Assembly: GCA_009692615.1 (NCBI GenBank)
Contig: SHYW01000011.1
Coordinates: 1 to 63,922, forward strand
Reading direction: 5' to 3'
Length of the DNA stretch: 63,922 nt
DNA from: Deltaproteobacteria bacterium
GTDB taxonomy: Bacteria > Desulfobacterota > Binatia > UBA9968
The translations under genes and the position numbers were made by a program. The notes under the pieces are model-generated. The model was not told the origin of the DNA. It was given only the letters and a program-made list of their open reading frames with translations, and searched no databases. Below are positions 35,067 through 43,836 of the stretch, one piece after another (position 1 is the stretch's first letter; each line of letters begins with the position of its first letter).

Positions 35067-36068
35067 TCACTTCGCGGCCAACAGCGATTTCACGAAGCCG
35101 CTCTGATCGAGCTCGCGCACCAAGCGGTTGTCGAAAAAATCTTCGGGCTTGGCGCCCTTCGCTTTGGGCGTGGTTCTTTCTAAATCCTGCAGCAATCCGG
35201 GAATCCCCGCCGGATAGGGCGGCACGGTGAAGCCGTTCTTGATGCTCAACTCATAGGTTTCGTCGAGCACTTCTTTATCTTCGGTGCGAAAATATTTACC
35301 CATGGTCTTGATCGCGAAGGCGCGGTCTTTCATGCCACGCACCGCGCCTTCGATATAAGCGCGCAGAAAGCGCCGGGCGATGTCTTCGTTGGCTTTTAAA
35401 TAGCGCCGCGTCGTCACCACGCCGTTGACGTGATACTCGACGTCGAGTCCGGTCAGATCCATCAAGTCTCTCAACTTCAAGCGCTTGGCTTGCAGCGTCG
35501 CTGGCGGACTGATCGCCGCCGCGTTGACCCTGCCCGCGGCCATCGCCGTCACGGTTTCCGCCGGCCCGCCGGTCTGCACCATGGTCACGTCGCGGTCCGG
35601 CTCGAGACCCGCCTTGCGTAGCGCGATGCGCGATGCCAGATCGGACTGGGTGCCGAAGCGCGTCACGCCGAAAACTTTGCCTTTCAAATCCTCCATGCGC
35701 GCGATGTTCGCCTGGCCGTAAATCCACCAGTTAAATTTTTTCACGATAGTCGCAAGAATCACCGTGTCGGTTCCCGATAGCGCGGCTTGAATCGGCCCGG
35801 CGCCGCCGGCTTGAATGATCGGCAGCTCGCCGGAAAGCATCGCTTGGATCGCCAGTGAGCTGCCGGGAATGCTGATCACCTCGACGTTGAGTCCGTGCTT
35901 CTCGTAAAAATTTCCTTCCTTGGCGAACCAAATCGACATCTGCGCCGCCGACGCCGAGCCGCCGCCGACACGAAGCTTGTCGAGTTTTTTCTCTTGCGCC
36001 TGTAACGAAAGCGAAGCAAAACAAATCGCGGCAATAGTAATGCAAGTTGCGACTTGGCAAATCTTCAT
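35067..36068 (-). CDS. NMT1-type ABC substrate-binding protein
   Basis: The 333-residue protein has a signal peptide (1-24, ending LSLQAQEKK) and typical features: FAKEGNFYEKHGLNVEVISI (48-67), DLKGKVFGVTRFGTQSDLAS near 127-146 and PDRDVTMVQTGGPAETVTAM near 157-176. GGGAGATCCC precedes the ATG. It shares the DDSVVREL-like tail pattern (FFDNRLVRELDQSGFVKSLL) with the gene at 41351. It heads a two-gene unit with the binding protein at 34106. Confidence 0.85.
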   Translation of the reverse strand: MKICQVATCITIAAICFASLSLQAQEKKLDKLRVGGGSASAAQMSIWFAKEGNFYEKHGLNVEVISIPGSSLAIQAMLSGELPIIQAGGAGPIQAALSGTDTVILATIVKKFNWWIYGQANIARMEDLKGKVFGVTRFGTQSDLASRIALRKAGLEPDRDVTMVQTGGPAETVTAMAAGRVNAAAISPPATLQAKRLKLRDLMDLTGLDVEYHVNGVVTTRRYLKANEDIARRFLRAYIEGAVRGMKDRAFAIKTMGKYFRTEDKEVLDETYELSIKNGFTVPPYPAGIPGLLQDLERTTPKAKGAKPEDFFDNRLVRELDQSGFVKSLLAAK

Positions 36069-36389
36069 GGGATCTCCCGAGATTAGTGAAACGATTTATC
36101 TTCTCACCTATAGCACAGGCAAACCCATTTTTGTCGAGAGACTGATGACGGCGATCAGGATATTCGTCTGGATTTGCACTTCGACTGACGGATCTCCATG
36201 GGCACGACGACCATTAGCACACGGATGAGAACAATCGACGAATTTTCACTCCGTCATTCGAGTGAAAACCGGAATCCATGAATTTGAATCCTAGATGGAC
36301 ACCGGCCTTCGCCGGTGTGACGCTGACTGGGTTAAGCGTTTTTAAACGATCGAGACGCTGGTGATCGGCAACTATTGGGGGATCGCCTT
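36069..36389. other. Gene-free stretch with REP-like hairpin
   Basis: CCGTCATTCGAGTGAAAACC (36251-36270) and GGACACCGGCCTTCGCCGGT (36297-36316) form a paired REP unit ending GTGACG. Nothing else recognisable is present, and the two flanking binding-protein genes face the same way. Confidence 0.65.
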
Positions 36390-37133
36390 TTAATTCGCGG
36401 CCGACGGCGCGATCGACACGCCTTGGACGCCGGCTTTCTTGATCGCCTGGGCGACGAAGCCTGAGGCTTTCACGTCTTCGATAAATTCGCGCAGATATTT
36501 CACCGCATCGCCGCGCCCCTTGACGATGCCGAGGGATTGTTGGATCGCCATGAAGCGTTCGGGAAAAATCCGCCCACCGGGAACCTTCGGCAGATTCATT
36601 TCGAGATGTTGGCGCACGCCGGCGAGCACGTCGACTTTGCCGGACGTGATCAAGTCGATGGCGCTGTTCTGGCTCGACGCCCGCACCAACTGCGCTTTTT
36701 TCAACTCGCGGCTCAAGAATAAATCGTAAGCGCTCTTGCCCGACACGCCGACCCGAATGCCGTCGCGATCGACGTCGGCGTTGACGCGCAGCGCCGAGCC
36801 GGCCGGCGCGAGATACACGCCTTCGATTTCAATGTAAGGCGGCGCGAAGTCGATTTCTCCGGCGCGTCCCGGATCGACGGCGAGAAACGCGACATCCCAA
36901 GCGCCGGTTTTGGCCGCGTCGAACATTTTGCCCGCCGCCTCGAAGCCGACAAGCTCAACCTCCACGCCGATGCGCCGGCCGATCTCCCGGCCAAGATCCA
37001 CCGCCACCCCGCGCAGCTCGCCGCTGGCGGGATCTTTGCTCGCGAGCACGAGGTTGCCAGAGTTGATGCCGACGCGCAGTTTGCCGGTCGGCGCCAGAGC
37101 GGAAATGAGGGAAGGATTTATCATCGGGACCAT
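36390..37133 (-). CDS. Amino-acid-type (family 3) solute-binding protein without signal peptide
   Basis: The 247-residue protein matches bacterial extracellular solute-binding protein family 3: GKLRVGINSGNLVLASKDPA near 17-36, LRGVAVDLGREIGRRIGVEV near 40-59, DFAPPYIEIEGVYLAPAGS near 94 and GFVAQAIKKAGVQGVSIAPS at the end. Family members bind amino acids or opines in the periplasm. No signal sequence precedes the mature-like start. It may be cytoplasmic, or the signal-bearing start may have been lost. It is alone, with no permease. Confidence 0.75.
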   Translation of the reverse strand: MVPMINPSLISALAPTGKLRVGINSGNLVLASKDPASGELRGVAVDLGREIGRRIGVEVELVGFEAAGKMFDAAKTGAWDVAFLAVDPGRAGEIDFAPPYIEIEGVYLAPAGSALRVNADVDRDGIRVGVSGKSAYDLFLSRELKKAQLVRASSQNSAIDLITSGKVDVLAGVRQHLEMNLPKVPGGRIFPERFMAIQQSLGIVKGRGDAVKYLREFIEDVKASGFVAQAIKKAGVQGVSIAPSAAN

Positions 37134-37223
37134 CCATTTCTCTTCGGTTGAATAGAATGACGCTAGCGAGTTCGGAACCGAGCGTCAAGCATGCGATGCG
37201 CTGGTCAGTTTTTAACTCGTAAG

Positions 37224-37589
37224 CTACGCGCGCGTGAGCAGTTCGAGCAAGTGGCCGTCGGGGCCGTGAAAGTAAACGCCGCGTCCGCCCTTGCGCGTAT
37301 TCAACTGGCGATTCGTCGGACTGCGCGGCTCGCTACCCCATGTAAGGCCGGCGTCCTGGATACGCTGAAAGATCGCATCGAATTCTTCGTCGCTGACATG
37401 AAACGCATAGTGATGCGGTTCGAACGACTCGGCGTCATCGAAGTCGAGTGTCAGCTCATCGTTAACCCGCACCGGCGCGAAGTGTCCCTTAGGTCCGTCG
37501 TAGTTGAGACCAAAAATCTTCGCGAACAAACTCGCCGCGGCATCTTTGTCCTTGGCCGGCACAATCGTGTGATTCAGCTTGATCGACAT
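37224..37589 (-). CDS. VOC-family (glyoxalase-like) protein
   Basis: The 121-residue protein (MSIKLNHTIVPAKDKDAAAS) has the beta-alpha-beta-beta-beta VOC module: LNHTIVPAKDKDAAASLFAK, HHYAFHVSDEEFDAIFQRIQ (about 58-77) and GVYFHGPDGHLLELLT at the end, with a metal-type H near residue 5 and a late Glu. The VOC fold includes ring-cleavage dioxygenases, glyoxalases and antibiotic-binding proteins; the role here is open. GGAGGG lies 5 bases before the ATG at 37589; a longer frame to 37613 has none. Confidence 0.75.
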   Translation of the reverse strand: MSIKLNHTIVPAKDKDAAASLFAKIFGLNYDGPKGHFAPVRVNDELTLDFDDAESFEPHHYAFHVSDEEFDAIFQRIQDAGLTWGSEPRSPTNRQLNTRKGGRGVYFHGPDGHLLELLTRA

Positions 37590-37676
37590 GATCCCTCCTT
37601 TTGAATCGTTCAATCGTTCAGAAACGACACTGATGACTCCGCAAGAAATTTATTTTCAACAGGCTCTCGGCGCGCG

Positions 37677-38690
37677 TCACTTCACGCCGAAAATTTCCTG
37701 ATAGAGTTTGATATAGCGATCGAAGTCGTCGTAAATTTCCGGCGCGGTAAACGCCGGCGTCACGCCTTGCAACAACGTCGGCGGATCGGGCGGAGTGTCG
37801 CTGCGATCGGGAATTCGTTTGAGCCCGCGCACAACCTCTTGGCCGCGCCGCGACAGCATGAAATCGATGAACAGCTTCCCCGCGTTCGGATGGGGCGACT
37901 TCGCGGACAGTCCCACGGGATGGAGATTCGCGAACGACGGCGCCAGCGGCACCCACTCCACCGGCGCGCCGCCGGCCTTGAGAGAGTCGAAGTTGTGCAT
38001 ATACGAAGTGAGCGTGCCGTTGAACTCGCCGGCGGCAACCAGTTGGGCCAACAGCGTTCGACCGCCGCGCAGGTTGGGCTGTTGCGCCGCCAACGCGCGC
38101 ATGAAGCTCAACCCTTTCTCTTTTCCCATCCCGCTGATCGTCGCGGTGAACCATTCATAGGCGCGGCTTTCGATGCCGACTTGTCCTTTCCACGCCGGCT
38201 TGAGCAGATCTTCATGCGTTCGCGGAATGTTCGCCTTGGAGACAAGCCTAGTGTTAAAACCAAAAACGCCGTAGGTGGTATAGTTGGAAGTCCAAAAACC
38301 CTGAGGATCTTTGAAACCATCGCGAAAGAATTTCCGCTCCGGCGAGTCGTACGCAGCCAGCAACCCCCGTTTCTTGAGTAGATAACCATAAAACCCGGTC
38401 GTCGAAACTACATCCCAAAGCGGCTTCCCCGCCCGCGATTCGATCAGAATCTTCTCCATCATCTGGGAATCGGTCGTGCGCTCAAACTGGACGTCGACCT
38501 TGGGATATATTTTCTTGAAACTATCGGTCAGTGCTTTGCTGTCCGAAGCGTTGGCGGTGGTATAGAAAACTAACCTGCCCTCCGCTTCCGCTTTATCCTT
38601 CCACTCCGCGGCGACTGAAGTCCAAGGTGAAAAGCATACGCAGCCAAGTAGAAACGCCCAGGCCAGCATCAACTGCCATTTTCTCATCAC
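37677..38690 (-). CDS. Extracellular solute-binding protein, family 1
   Basis: The 337-residue protein has a signal peptide (1-28, with LLGC at 14-17 that could be a weak lipobox) and the iron/polyamine-like fold: AEGRLVFYTTANASDSKALT near 35-54, FWTSNYTTYGVFGFNTRLVS near 132-151 and HPNAGKLFIDFMLSRRGQEV near 264. GAGGAAG precedes the ATG. The same HPN-AKL-IDFMLS signature appears in the genes at 29811, 43837 and 60475, forming one paralogous set in this window. Confidence 0.8.
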   Translation of the reverse strand: MMRKWQLMLAWAFLLGCVCFSPWTSVAAEWKDKAEAEGRLVFYTTANASDSKALTDSFKKIYPKVDVQFERTTDSQMMEKILIESRAGKPLWDVVSTTGFYGYLLKKRGLLAAYDSPERKFFRDGFKDPQGFWTSNYTTYGVFGFNTRLVSKANIPRTHEDLLKPAWKGQVGIESRAYEWFTATISGMGKEKGLSFMRALAAQQPNLRGGRTLLAQLVAAGEFNGTLTSYMHNFDSLKAGGAPVEWVPLAPSFANLHPVGLSAKSPHPNAGKLFIDFMLSRRGQEVVRGLKRIPDRSDTPPDPPTLLQGVTPAFTAPEIYDDFDRYIKLYQEIFGVK

Positions 38691-38723
38691 GCATCTTCCT
38701 CAAAGAATTTCTAATACAGATCC

Positions 38724-39681
38724 TTATGAGGGTCCCGTCGTGAAAAAGAAGCGCTGTGGAGTAACCGGTTTCGGCTGGCCAAGTCCGCGAAATGCTCGTG
38801 TCAAATCGTATTTTTCCAAACCTACACTCGGGTTTACGCTTATTGAGTACCGTTGATTTGGTTTAAGCCCCAAAGTCAGAGGAACAACAAATGTGCGATT
38901 GTCTCGCCAGTAAACGCCGCCTTCACTGCAGGTACGCCCTGCGACCGCGTTAGGATAAAATGCCGGTGAACAACCAAAATTCCAGGAATTTGACATGGGC
39001 TGATCGAAAACAACGACGATCTCTGTAAGTGAAGCCGGGACGTTTTCGCTCCCGTCCTCGGGGATCGTGTGAACTGGTTTCGATGGGGTCCCTGTCGGGA
39101 CCGCTTGTCCAATCTTTTTTTTCTCATTGTCGGTATTCTGCTGCTCAGCCGGAACTTTAGCGACGAGCATATACTCTCGTAGCTCGAAGGATGTTGCTGT
39201 ACTCTCGGTCTTCCTACTTACAACATTTTTCACATCCGGTGCATACCACAACGTCCACTCACCACAGCCCCGCTCTTTGTTGGCGATAACGGCGCACGAG
39301 CATTGGCACTCAAAGGCTCCGAATGTGCCAGCCAAACGCTGTAACAACGCATTCCGTGCGCACAGGGACGCGTGGCGCTTTACTACTTGGGTCCGACTGT
39401 CCAATTCTTAAACTTTCACCATCGTAGCGCCACGTTTTACCTATCCAAAGGGGAAATTCTATATTAGCGGGGCGTGCGGTGTTTTTTCGTGTTGTGGCAT
39501 TTCCGAACTGATAAACCCAGTAGTCACCACGTTGTAGTATTGGAGACTCAGCAACTGGTCCTTTGTAATTTTCCGGCGGAGTCGCAGCCAAAATTGTGAG
39601 AGAATAACTTAACCCGATAGCAAGACAAAGTAGCCGACACCATGTAGTCCTAAAATATGCCGCAGCAAAAATCTTTTTCAT
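38724..39681 (-). pseudogene. Secreted Big_5 (Ig-like) domain protein, frameshifted
   Basis: The N-terminal frame from ATG 39681 (AAGGAG 6 bases upstream; MKKIFAAAYFRTTWCRLLCL then LAIGLSYSLTIL, a signal peptide) reads PENYKGPVAESPILQRGDYW and WIGKTWRYDGESL. It ends at 39310. The next frame carries LAGTFGAFECQC, TLWYAPDVKNVV and then a bacterial Ig-like domain (IPEDGSENVPASLTEIVVVF, then DQPMS). The two belong together, since AGTF-AFE-WYAPEVK is one continuous domain elsewhere. The break lies near 39325-39345. The protein should be secreted, of unknown function. It was probably inactivated recently. Confidence 0.7.
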
Positions 39682-39762
39682 TTTCACTCCTTCAGACTCC
39701 GCGAAACACAAGTGGGGGCGGAAGTGTATTCTAGAATAGAGATTCGTGTCACCTTACTTGAT

Positions 39763-40296
39763 CTACACCTTTCTCTTCAGCGGACTCGGCAGACTGCTCA
39801 ACAACGAACTGAACATTGTCGGATCGAATCCCACCGCGAATCCCGTCAATGAAAGCAGACCCGCAACGCGAGCGTACTGGTCGGGGCTCGTACTCTCGAA
39901 AAGCTTTTCCCCCGGAGTCCCGATGGCAACGCCGGCAATGTACAGGAGAAAGACGACAAAGCTTCTAAACATACTGGCGATCGGATTCTCGGTCCGGTAG
40001 GCCATAGAAATCGTCACCAGTTGATGATTTCCATCACCGCCCGCTTCTACCTGCGGTTCATAATCGCGAAAGGTGAGCCGACTGGAAATCCCACCCAGCA
40101 GTCCCGCCAAGCAGGTAAGCGTGACCACGTTCGTGTAAGTGTACAGCAACCCCGCCATAAAAAAATTATGAACCGTGAAGGATTTCATCAGCGCCTCGCG
40201 GTAGGCAATTGACGGAACCATCAACCCCGCCGCAAACAATAAAACCCACGCGACCACGCAAAACATACCCATCGCCAAATGCAGTGGCTTGTTCAT
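39763..40296 (-). CDS. Membrane protein of unknown function
   Basis: The 177-residue protein has four hydrophobic segments (about 7-30, 42-67, 108-127 and 138-160) and no known motif. AAGGAG lies about 10 bases before the ATG. It follows the shared 19-base sequence at 40332-40350 in the same relative way that the small membrane gene at 4913 follows the copy at 4891, though the two proteins are not alike. Confidence 0.55.
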   Translation of the reverse strand: MNKPLHLAMGMFCVVAWVLLFAAGLMVPSIAYREALMKSFTVHNFFMAGLLYTYTNVVTLTCLAGLLGGISSRLTFRDYEPQVEAGGDGNHQLVTISMAYRTENPIASMFRSFVVFLLYIAGVAIGTPGEKLFESTSPDQYARVAGLLSLTGFAVGFDPTMFSSLLSSLPSPLKRKV

Positions 40297-40331
40297 CTAG
40301 TGGTTACTCCTTAGAAACTTTCCGCCTGCAC

Positions 40332-40350
40332 AATTCCGGGGACACAATAC
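40332..40350 (-). repeat. 19-base sequence shared with 4891-4909
   Basis: AATTCCGGGGACACAATAC is the exact reverse complement of 4891-4909. The first copy lies beside a REP-associated transposase remnant. Here no transposase is seen. Confidence 0.6.
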
Positions 40351-40386
40351 TAATTTCACGACATCTGTCCTTTACGACTCGTTACA

Positions 40387-40524
40387 TCATCGCGCAAAGA
40401 TCTTCTTGAAGAACCCTTCTTTCTCCAGCTCCTTCACCACACTATCGTCGAAAAACTGCTCTGGTTTATATTTTTTCGCTTCCGGTCGGGTTTGGGCGCG
40501 GGGTCGAGAACGAGCTTCAAAAAT
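40387..40524 (-). pseudogene. Duplicated 3' fragment of a substrate-binding-protein gene
   Basis: About 137 bases match the last 45 codons of the intact gene at 41351-41488, with roughly 8 substitutions and a small indel near 40500. The stretch encodes the same tail (KPEQFFDDSVVKELEKEGFF then KKIFAR and a stop). No upstream part is present. This fragment and the intact gene are direct repeats flanking the two-gene HNH cassette. Confidence 0.85.
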
Positions 40525-40540
40525 CCTTCCTCGCCGGAAC

Positions 40541-40957
40541 TTAACTCGCAGGTGGATGTCTCCCTCGTAGAATCTCTTCCGCGCGTATTGCCAATATTAA
40601 CGGACGATTCATCCGAAGCGCCGCGACAGTTGCCCTACCCGTGGGAGTCAATCCAATAACACGCGGTCCCGCCCAACGAAAGTGATCGTGCCTGCGCTGG
40701 CGACGCGGATGAAACAAGGCCACTCTACGGCCGCTTTGTGGGTCGAAAGCTGAACGTCGGGCCTCTTTGCGCAATGAACATGAGACACATGCGAGGGCCA
40801 AATTTTCAGCGACGGATGAGCCACCGGCCGCCTTCGGTAAGATGTGGTCGATATGGAACGTGGCTTCTTGGCTATCCTGCGACAATCCGCAATATTCGCA
40901 TCGATCTCCCGCCCGCATCACAACCAAGTGACGCAATCAAGCAGGAACGCTGCTCAT
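40541..40957 (-). pseudogene. HNH endonuclease, interrupted early by TGA
   Basis: The protein has C13-x-x-C16, FHIDHILPKAAGG, N45 and C50-x-x-C53 (counted from the TTG start at 40936), the zinc-stabilised HNH nuclease fold, followed by FRWAGPRVIGLTPTGRATVA. The original start appears to be ATG 40957, overlapping the stop of the upstream gene as ATGA. Codon 7 (40937-40939) is TGA in MSSVPA-stop-LRHLV, probably from CGA. Without readthrough, translation could restart at TTG 40936 and still give the whole nuclease domain. The gene pair is a cassette that I know from other bacteria. Confidence 0.75.
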
Positions 40958-41190
40958 GATTTTTTCGCGCGCCGATGGCTGCTTGCGCGCCGAGCCCGCA
41001 AGCGGAGAAGTGTAAGTAGCTCGGAGAGATTTACCAGGCCCTGCGCTTCATTCCGTTCGGCGGCAGTCAACCGTTCGCCGTTGTCTTGACGATCCAGCAA
41101 GAACTGGAGACGCGTGTCGACGGCCGGCGGCAAGCGAAACTTCGCTAAATCTTCTGGCACTTCCATCTGAAAAGCGACCATTTGTGACAT
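40954..41190 (-). CDS. Small protein paired with HNH endonuclease
   Basis: The 78-residue protein (MSQMVAFQMEVPEDLAKFRL, then PPAVDTRLQFLLDRQDNGER, then LTAAERNEAQGLVNLSELLT) is helical and matches a family that commonly precedes HNH genes of the type downstream. GGGAG lies 5 bases before the ATG at 41190; a longer frame to 41202 is less likely. Its TGA stop overlaps the presumed ATG of the HNH gene (ATGA), which implies coupled translation. It may be the antitoxin-like partner of a toxin-like nuclease, or a control subunit. No function is proven. Confidence 0.65.
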   Translation of the reverse strand: MSQMVAFQMEVPEDLAKFRLPPAVDTRLQFLLDRQDNGERLTAAERNEAQGLVNLSELLTLLRLRARRASSHRRAKKS

Positions 41191-41350
41191 GTCATCTCCC
41201 ACTAGATTTTAGTCTTGCGGTATCATACCAGGCCGCAATGAACATGTCTCTCCTACCGACCGGCCCTATTCAGGACGATGTCGAATCGATATCGACTGCC
41301 GTGCATTCACGGGCGATCGGTTGTTTTTTACTTTCGTCGCTGGCCCCCCT

Positions 41351-42355
41351 TCACCGCGCAAATATCTTCTTGAAAAACCCTTCCTTCTCCAGCTCCTTCA
41401 CCACACTGTCGTCGAAAAACTGCTCCGGTTTATATTTTTTCGCTTCCGGTCGGGTTTGGGCGCGGTCTTCGAGGACGAGCTTGAACATTTCGGGATCGAG
41501 ATTGGGGATGCGTTCGATCACGTCGACGCCGAACTGCCAACTCGCTTCGAGAATTTCGGCGTCGTCGGTGTGGAGAAACTTGGCGAGCGCTTTCTTGCTG
41601 CCCTCTATGTCCTTTTGCAGCATGGCGACGCCTTCGGAATAGCCGGCGATGAAATTCTTGACGATCTGGCGGTGCGCGGCGAGATAAGATTTGCGCACGA
41701 CGATGCCGACGTGGGGAAAGCTGAGACCGATGGTTTTCGGCGGAATCTGAATTCTCGCTCCCGCTTTGAGCGTCTTTTGTAGCGCCGGCGGCGTCATCGG
41801 CGCGGCAAAGATCCGCCGCGCTTCGATGCCCGCAGCGAGCTCCGGCTGGTCACCCATTTGTAACAGCGGCACATCTTTGTCGGGCTCAAGGCCGGCCTTC
41901 TTCAAAATATAGCGCATCGTAAAATCAGTGGACGAGCCGAAGCGGGTGATGCCTACCGGTTTGCCGCGCAAATCTTGAATCGATTTTATCTCCGGTTGAA
42001 CTACAATGTAGAAGGCGGGAATGTTGACCATGCCCGCCACCGCGACCAGATCCGCGCCGCCGAAATCGGCGTCGACCACTCCGCTGCCTCCTGCTGTCGC
42101 GATCTGATTCTCTCCCGCCATCATGGTCTGGATCACCTGCGCTGCGCCCGCAGTGTAACTGAGATTCACATCGAGCCCATATTTACGGAACAGGCCCAAC
42201 TCCTGCGCGACGTAAAGCGCGGCATGATCGCCGGCCAACGACGCATAGATCGCATTGATCCGCTCCAGCGCGGACTGCGCGTAGAGATCGCCCCGCGCGA
42301 TCAGTAGACCGAGAACTAATGACAAACAGAGCTTGATGATTTTTTTTGACTGCAT
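41351..42355 (-). CDS. NMT1-type ABC substrate-binding protein
   Basis: The 334-residue protein has a signal peptide (MQSKKIIKLCLSLVLGLLIA and up to DLYAQ) and the two-lobed fold: LGLFRKYGLDVNLSYTAGAA near 53-72, DLRGKPVGITRFGSSTDFTM near 131-150 and LEPDKDVPLLQMGDQPELAA near 158-177. GGAG lies 10 bases before the ATG chosen (42355). The last 45 codons are repeated in a fragment at 40387. It lies just downstream of the cassette that separates it from that fragment. Confidence 0.85.
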   Translation of the reverse strand: MQSKKIIKLCLSLVLGLLIARGDLYAQSALERINAIYASLAGDHAALYVAQELGLFRKYGLDVNLSYTAGAAQVIQTMMAGENQIATAGGSGVVDADFGGADLVAVAGMVNIPAFYIVVQPEIKSIQDLRGKPVGITRFGSSTDFTMRYILKKAGLEPDKDVPLLQMGDQPELAAGIEARRIFAAPMTPPALQKTLKAGARIQIPPKTIGLSFPHVGIVVRKSYLAAHRQIVKNFIAGYSEGVAMLQKDIEGSKKALAKFLHTDDAEILEASWQFGVDVIERIPNLDPEMFKLVLEDRAQTRPEAKKYKPEQFFDDSVVKELEKEGFFKKIFAR

Positions 42356-42403
42356 AACTTGCTCCATTGAGAACGAACGCTATAGAGCCAGGACAAAGCT
42401 AGG

Positions 42404-42766
42404 TCAAACTTTCCAGCCCGGCGATAGATCCACCCGCGTGCCCACCGGATCGAGAATAAAGGTTTCGGCGAAGCGTCCGTCCTTAGGCAGCTTGTCCGTG
42501 CCGCCGGTAGCACCGTTGCCTTTGGCGGTGCTAACCGCGCCCTTGACGTCTTCCACTTGCATGCCGAAGTGAAAAATCCCCTCGCGCCGGTTGCGCGCCG
42601 GCAGGATCGCCAAATTGATATGGCCGTCGGAAAGATAAATCGCCGAGCCGTTCTCCGTCGGCTCGCCGCTGCGCGCGACCTCGTTGAGACCGAAAGAGGA
42701 CTTATAAAACTCCGCCAGTTTCTCAGTGTCCTTGGTCAGTAATGCGATATGTCCTATGCGTGCCAT
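42404..42766 (-). CDS. VOC-family (glyoxalase-like) protein
   Basis: The 120-residue protein shows the VOC module: RIGHIALLTKDTEKLAEFYK (3-22), INLAILPARN near 51 and FHFGMQVEDVKGAVSTAKGN near 64-83, ending ETFILDPVGTRVDLSPGW. A metal-type H5 or H6 and the late Asp are in place. It may be a glyoxalase, epimerase or dioxygenase-like protein. The ATG follows AGGAGAATACC on the reverse strand. It sits between two binding-protein genes. Confidence 0.8.
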   Translation of the reverse strand: MARIGHIALLTKDTEKLAEFYKSSFGLNEVARSGEPTENGSAIYLSDGHINLAILPARNRREGIFHFGMQVEDVKGAVSTAKGNGATGGTDKLPKDGRFAETFILDPVGTRVDLSPGWKV

Positions 42767-42813
42767 GGTATTCTCCTTTTGTCTTTGGTCGTTAATTTCG
42801 AATTAAGATATCA

Positions 42814-42834
42814 CTCTCGCAAAGCATGTCCTGA
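42814..42834. repeat. Truncated CGCAAAG arm with CATGTCCTGA junction
   Basis: CTCTCGCAAAGCATGTCCTG (42814-42833) is identical to 22929-22948, including the junction between the CGCAAAG arm and the inserted CATGTCCTGA sequence. The rest of the hairpin is absent. Confidence 0.8.
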
Positions 42835-42842
42835 TCCCATCT

Positions 42843-43832
42843 TTACTTCCTATACAGTTGCTCGATCAAACCGCTCTTCTCGATGTCCCGAAAAAAACTC
42901 CCGTCGACGAAATCCGCAATGGCGAAACTCTTCACCTTGGGATCGGGTTCGCGTTCGAGCACGGCGGCGAGCGCTTTTTCGTTGGGTCCGGGCAGCCGTT
43001 CCATCAATTCGATCGACTCGTCGTAAAGATAACCGGCTTCCTCGGCGTTCAAGCCGCCCATATATTTCTGCATCAACGCCACCGACCCAGTGCGATTGGT
43101 TTTGAGATAGTGAATCGATTCGACAAACGAGCGCATGAGCCGCTCGACCACGCTACGCCGGCGTTGAATCTGGCTGCGTAGCGTCGCGAAGGTGCCGGAG
43201 GGCGAGAGAATTTTTAGATCGGCGGCGCTGGTGATGTAGCGCGCGCCGGCGCGCTCGGCGGTGAGCAGCGCCAGGCCGCCGAGAATAGCCGCTTCTAACT
43301 TGCCCGCGGACAACGCCGCGGCGACTTGTGGGTGACCGCCGAGCTGCAACAGTTGCACGTCTTTGTCTGGCCGCAGACCGACCTTCATCAAAGCGTTGCG
43401 CGCAAAGGTGTCGGCTTCCGAACCGTATTGTGACACACCGATGGTCGCGCCTTTGACGTCTTCCAGCCGGCGGATTTTCGAAGTGCGGCTGACCATCAGC
43501 TTTTGTCCCGAGACATTGGCGCTAGCGCCGAGTATCGCCACGTCCGCGCCGCGCACCCGCGCGCGCGTCAGCGCGGTGACGCCGGCGAACACAACGTCGA
43601 CATCGCCAGACATCAAGGTTTGCACCAGGCGCGGACTGCCGGGAATCAGCAAAATCTCGGCTGTCAAATCGTACTTGTTGAGCAAGCCCAATTCCTTAGC
43701 GATAAACGGCATCGATTGCGACAGGCTTGGACTGACATACGCCACGCGCAATTTGTCGGCGCCGATGCCGACTTCAGCGCGACCCAGAAGAGCGAAGGCA
43801 GCGAGCAGTGAAATTGCGAGTTTAGTTTTCAT
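42843..43832 (-). CDS. NMT1-type ABC substrate-binding protein
   Basis: The 329-residue protein has a signal peptide (1-25, ending VGIGADK) and typical segments: AYVSPSLSQSMPFIAKELGL (31-50), DVKGATIGVSQYGSEADTFA near 124-143 and LRPDKDVQLLQLGGHPQVAA near 153-172. Its ATG lies 4 bases after the stop of the upstream binding-protein gene (43837), so the two are almost certainly translated from one message. The pairing of an NMT1-type and a family 1 protein is unusual. Confidence 0.85.
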   Translation of the reverse strand: MKTKLAISLLAAFALLGRAEVGIGADKLRVAYVSPSLSQSMPFIAKELGLLNKYDLTAEILLIPGSPRLVQTLMSGDVDVVFAGVTALTRARVRGADVAILGASANVSGQKLMVSRTSKIRRLEDVKGATIGVSQYGSEADTFARNALMKVGLRPDKDVQLLQLGGHPQVAAALSAGKLEAAILGGLALLTAERAGARYITSAADLKILSPSGTFATLRSQIQRRRSVVERLMRSFVESIHYLKTNRTGSVALMQKYMGGLNAEEAGYLYDESIELMERLPGPNEKALAAVLEREPDPKVKSFAIADFVDGSFFRDIEKSGLIEQLYRK

Positions 43833-43836
43833 GATC

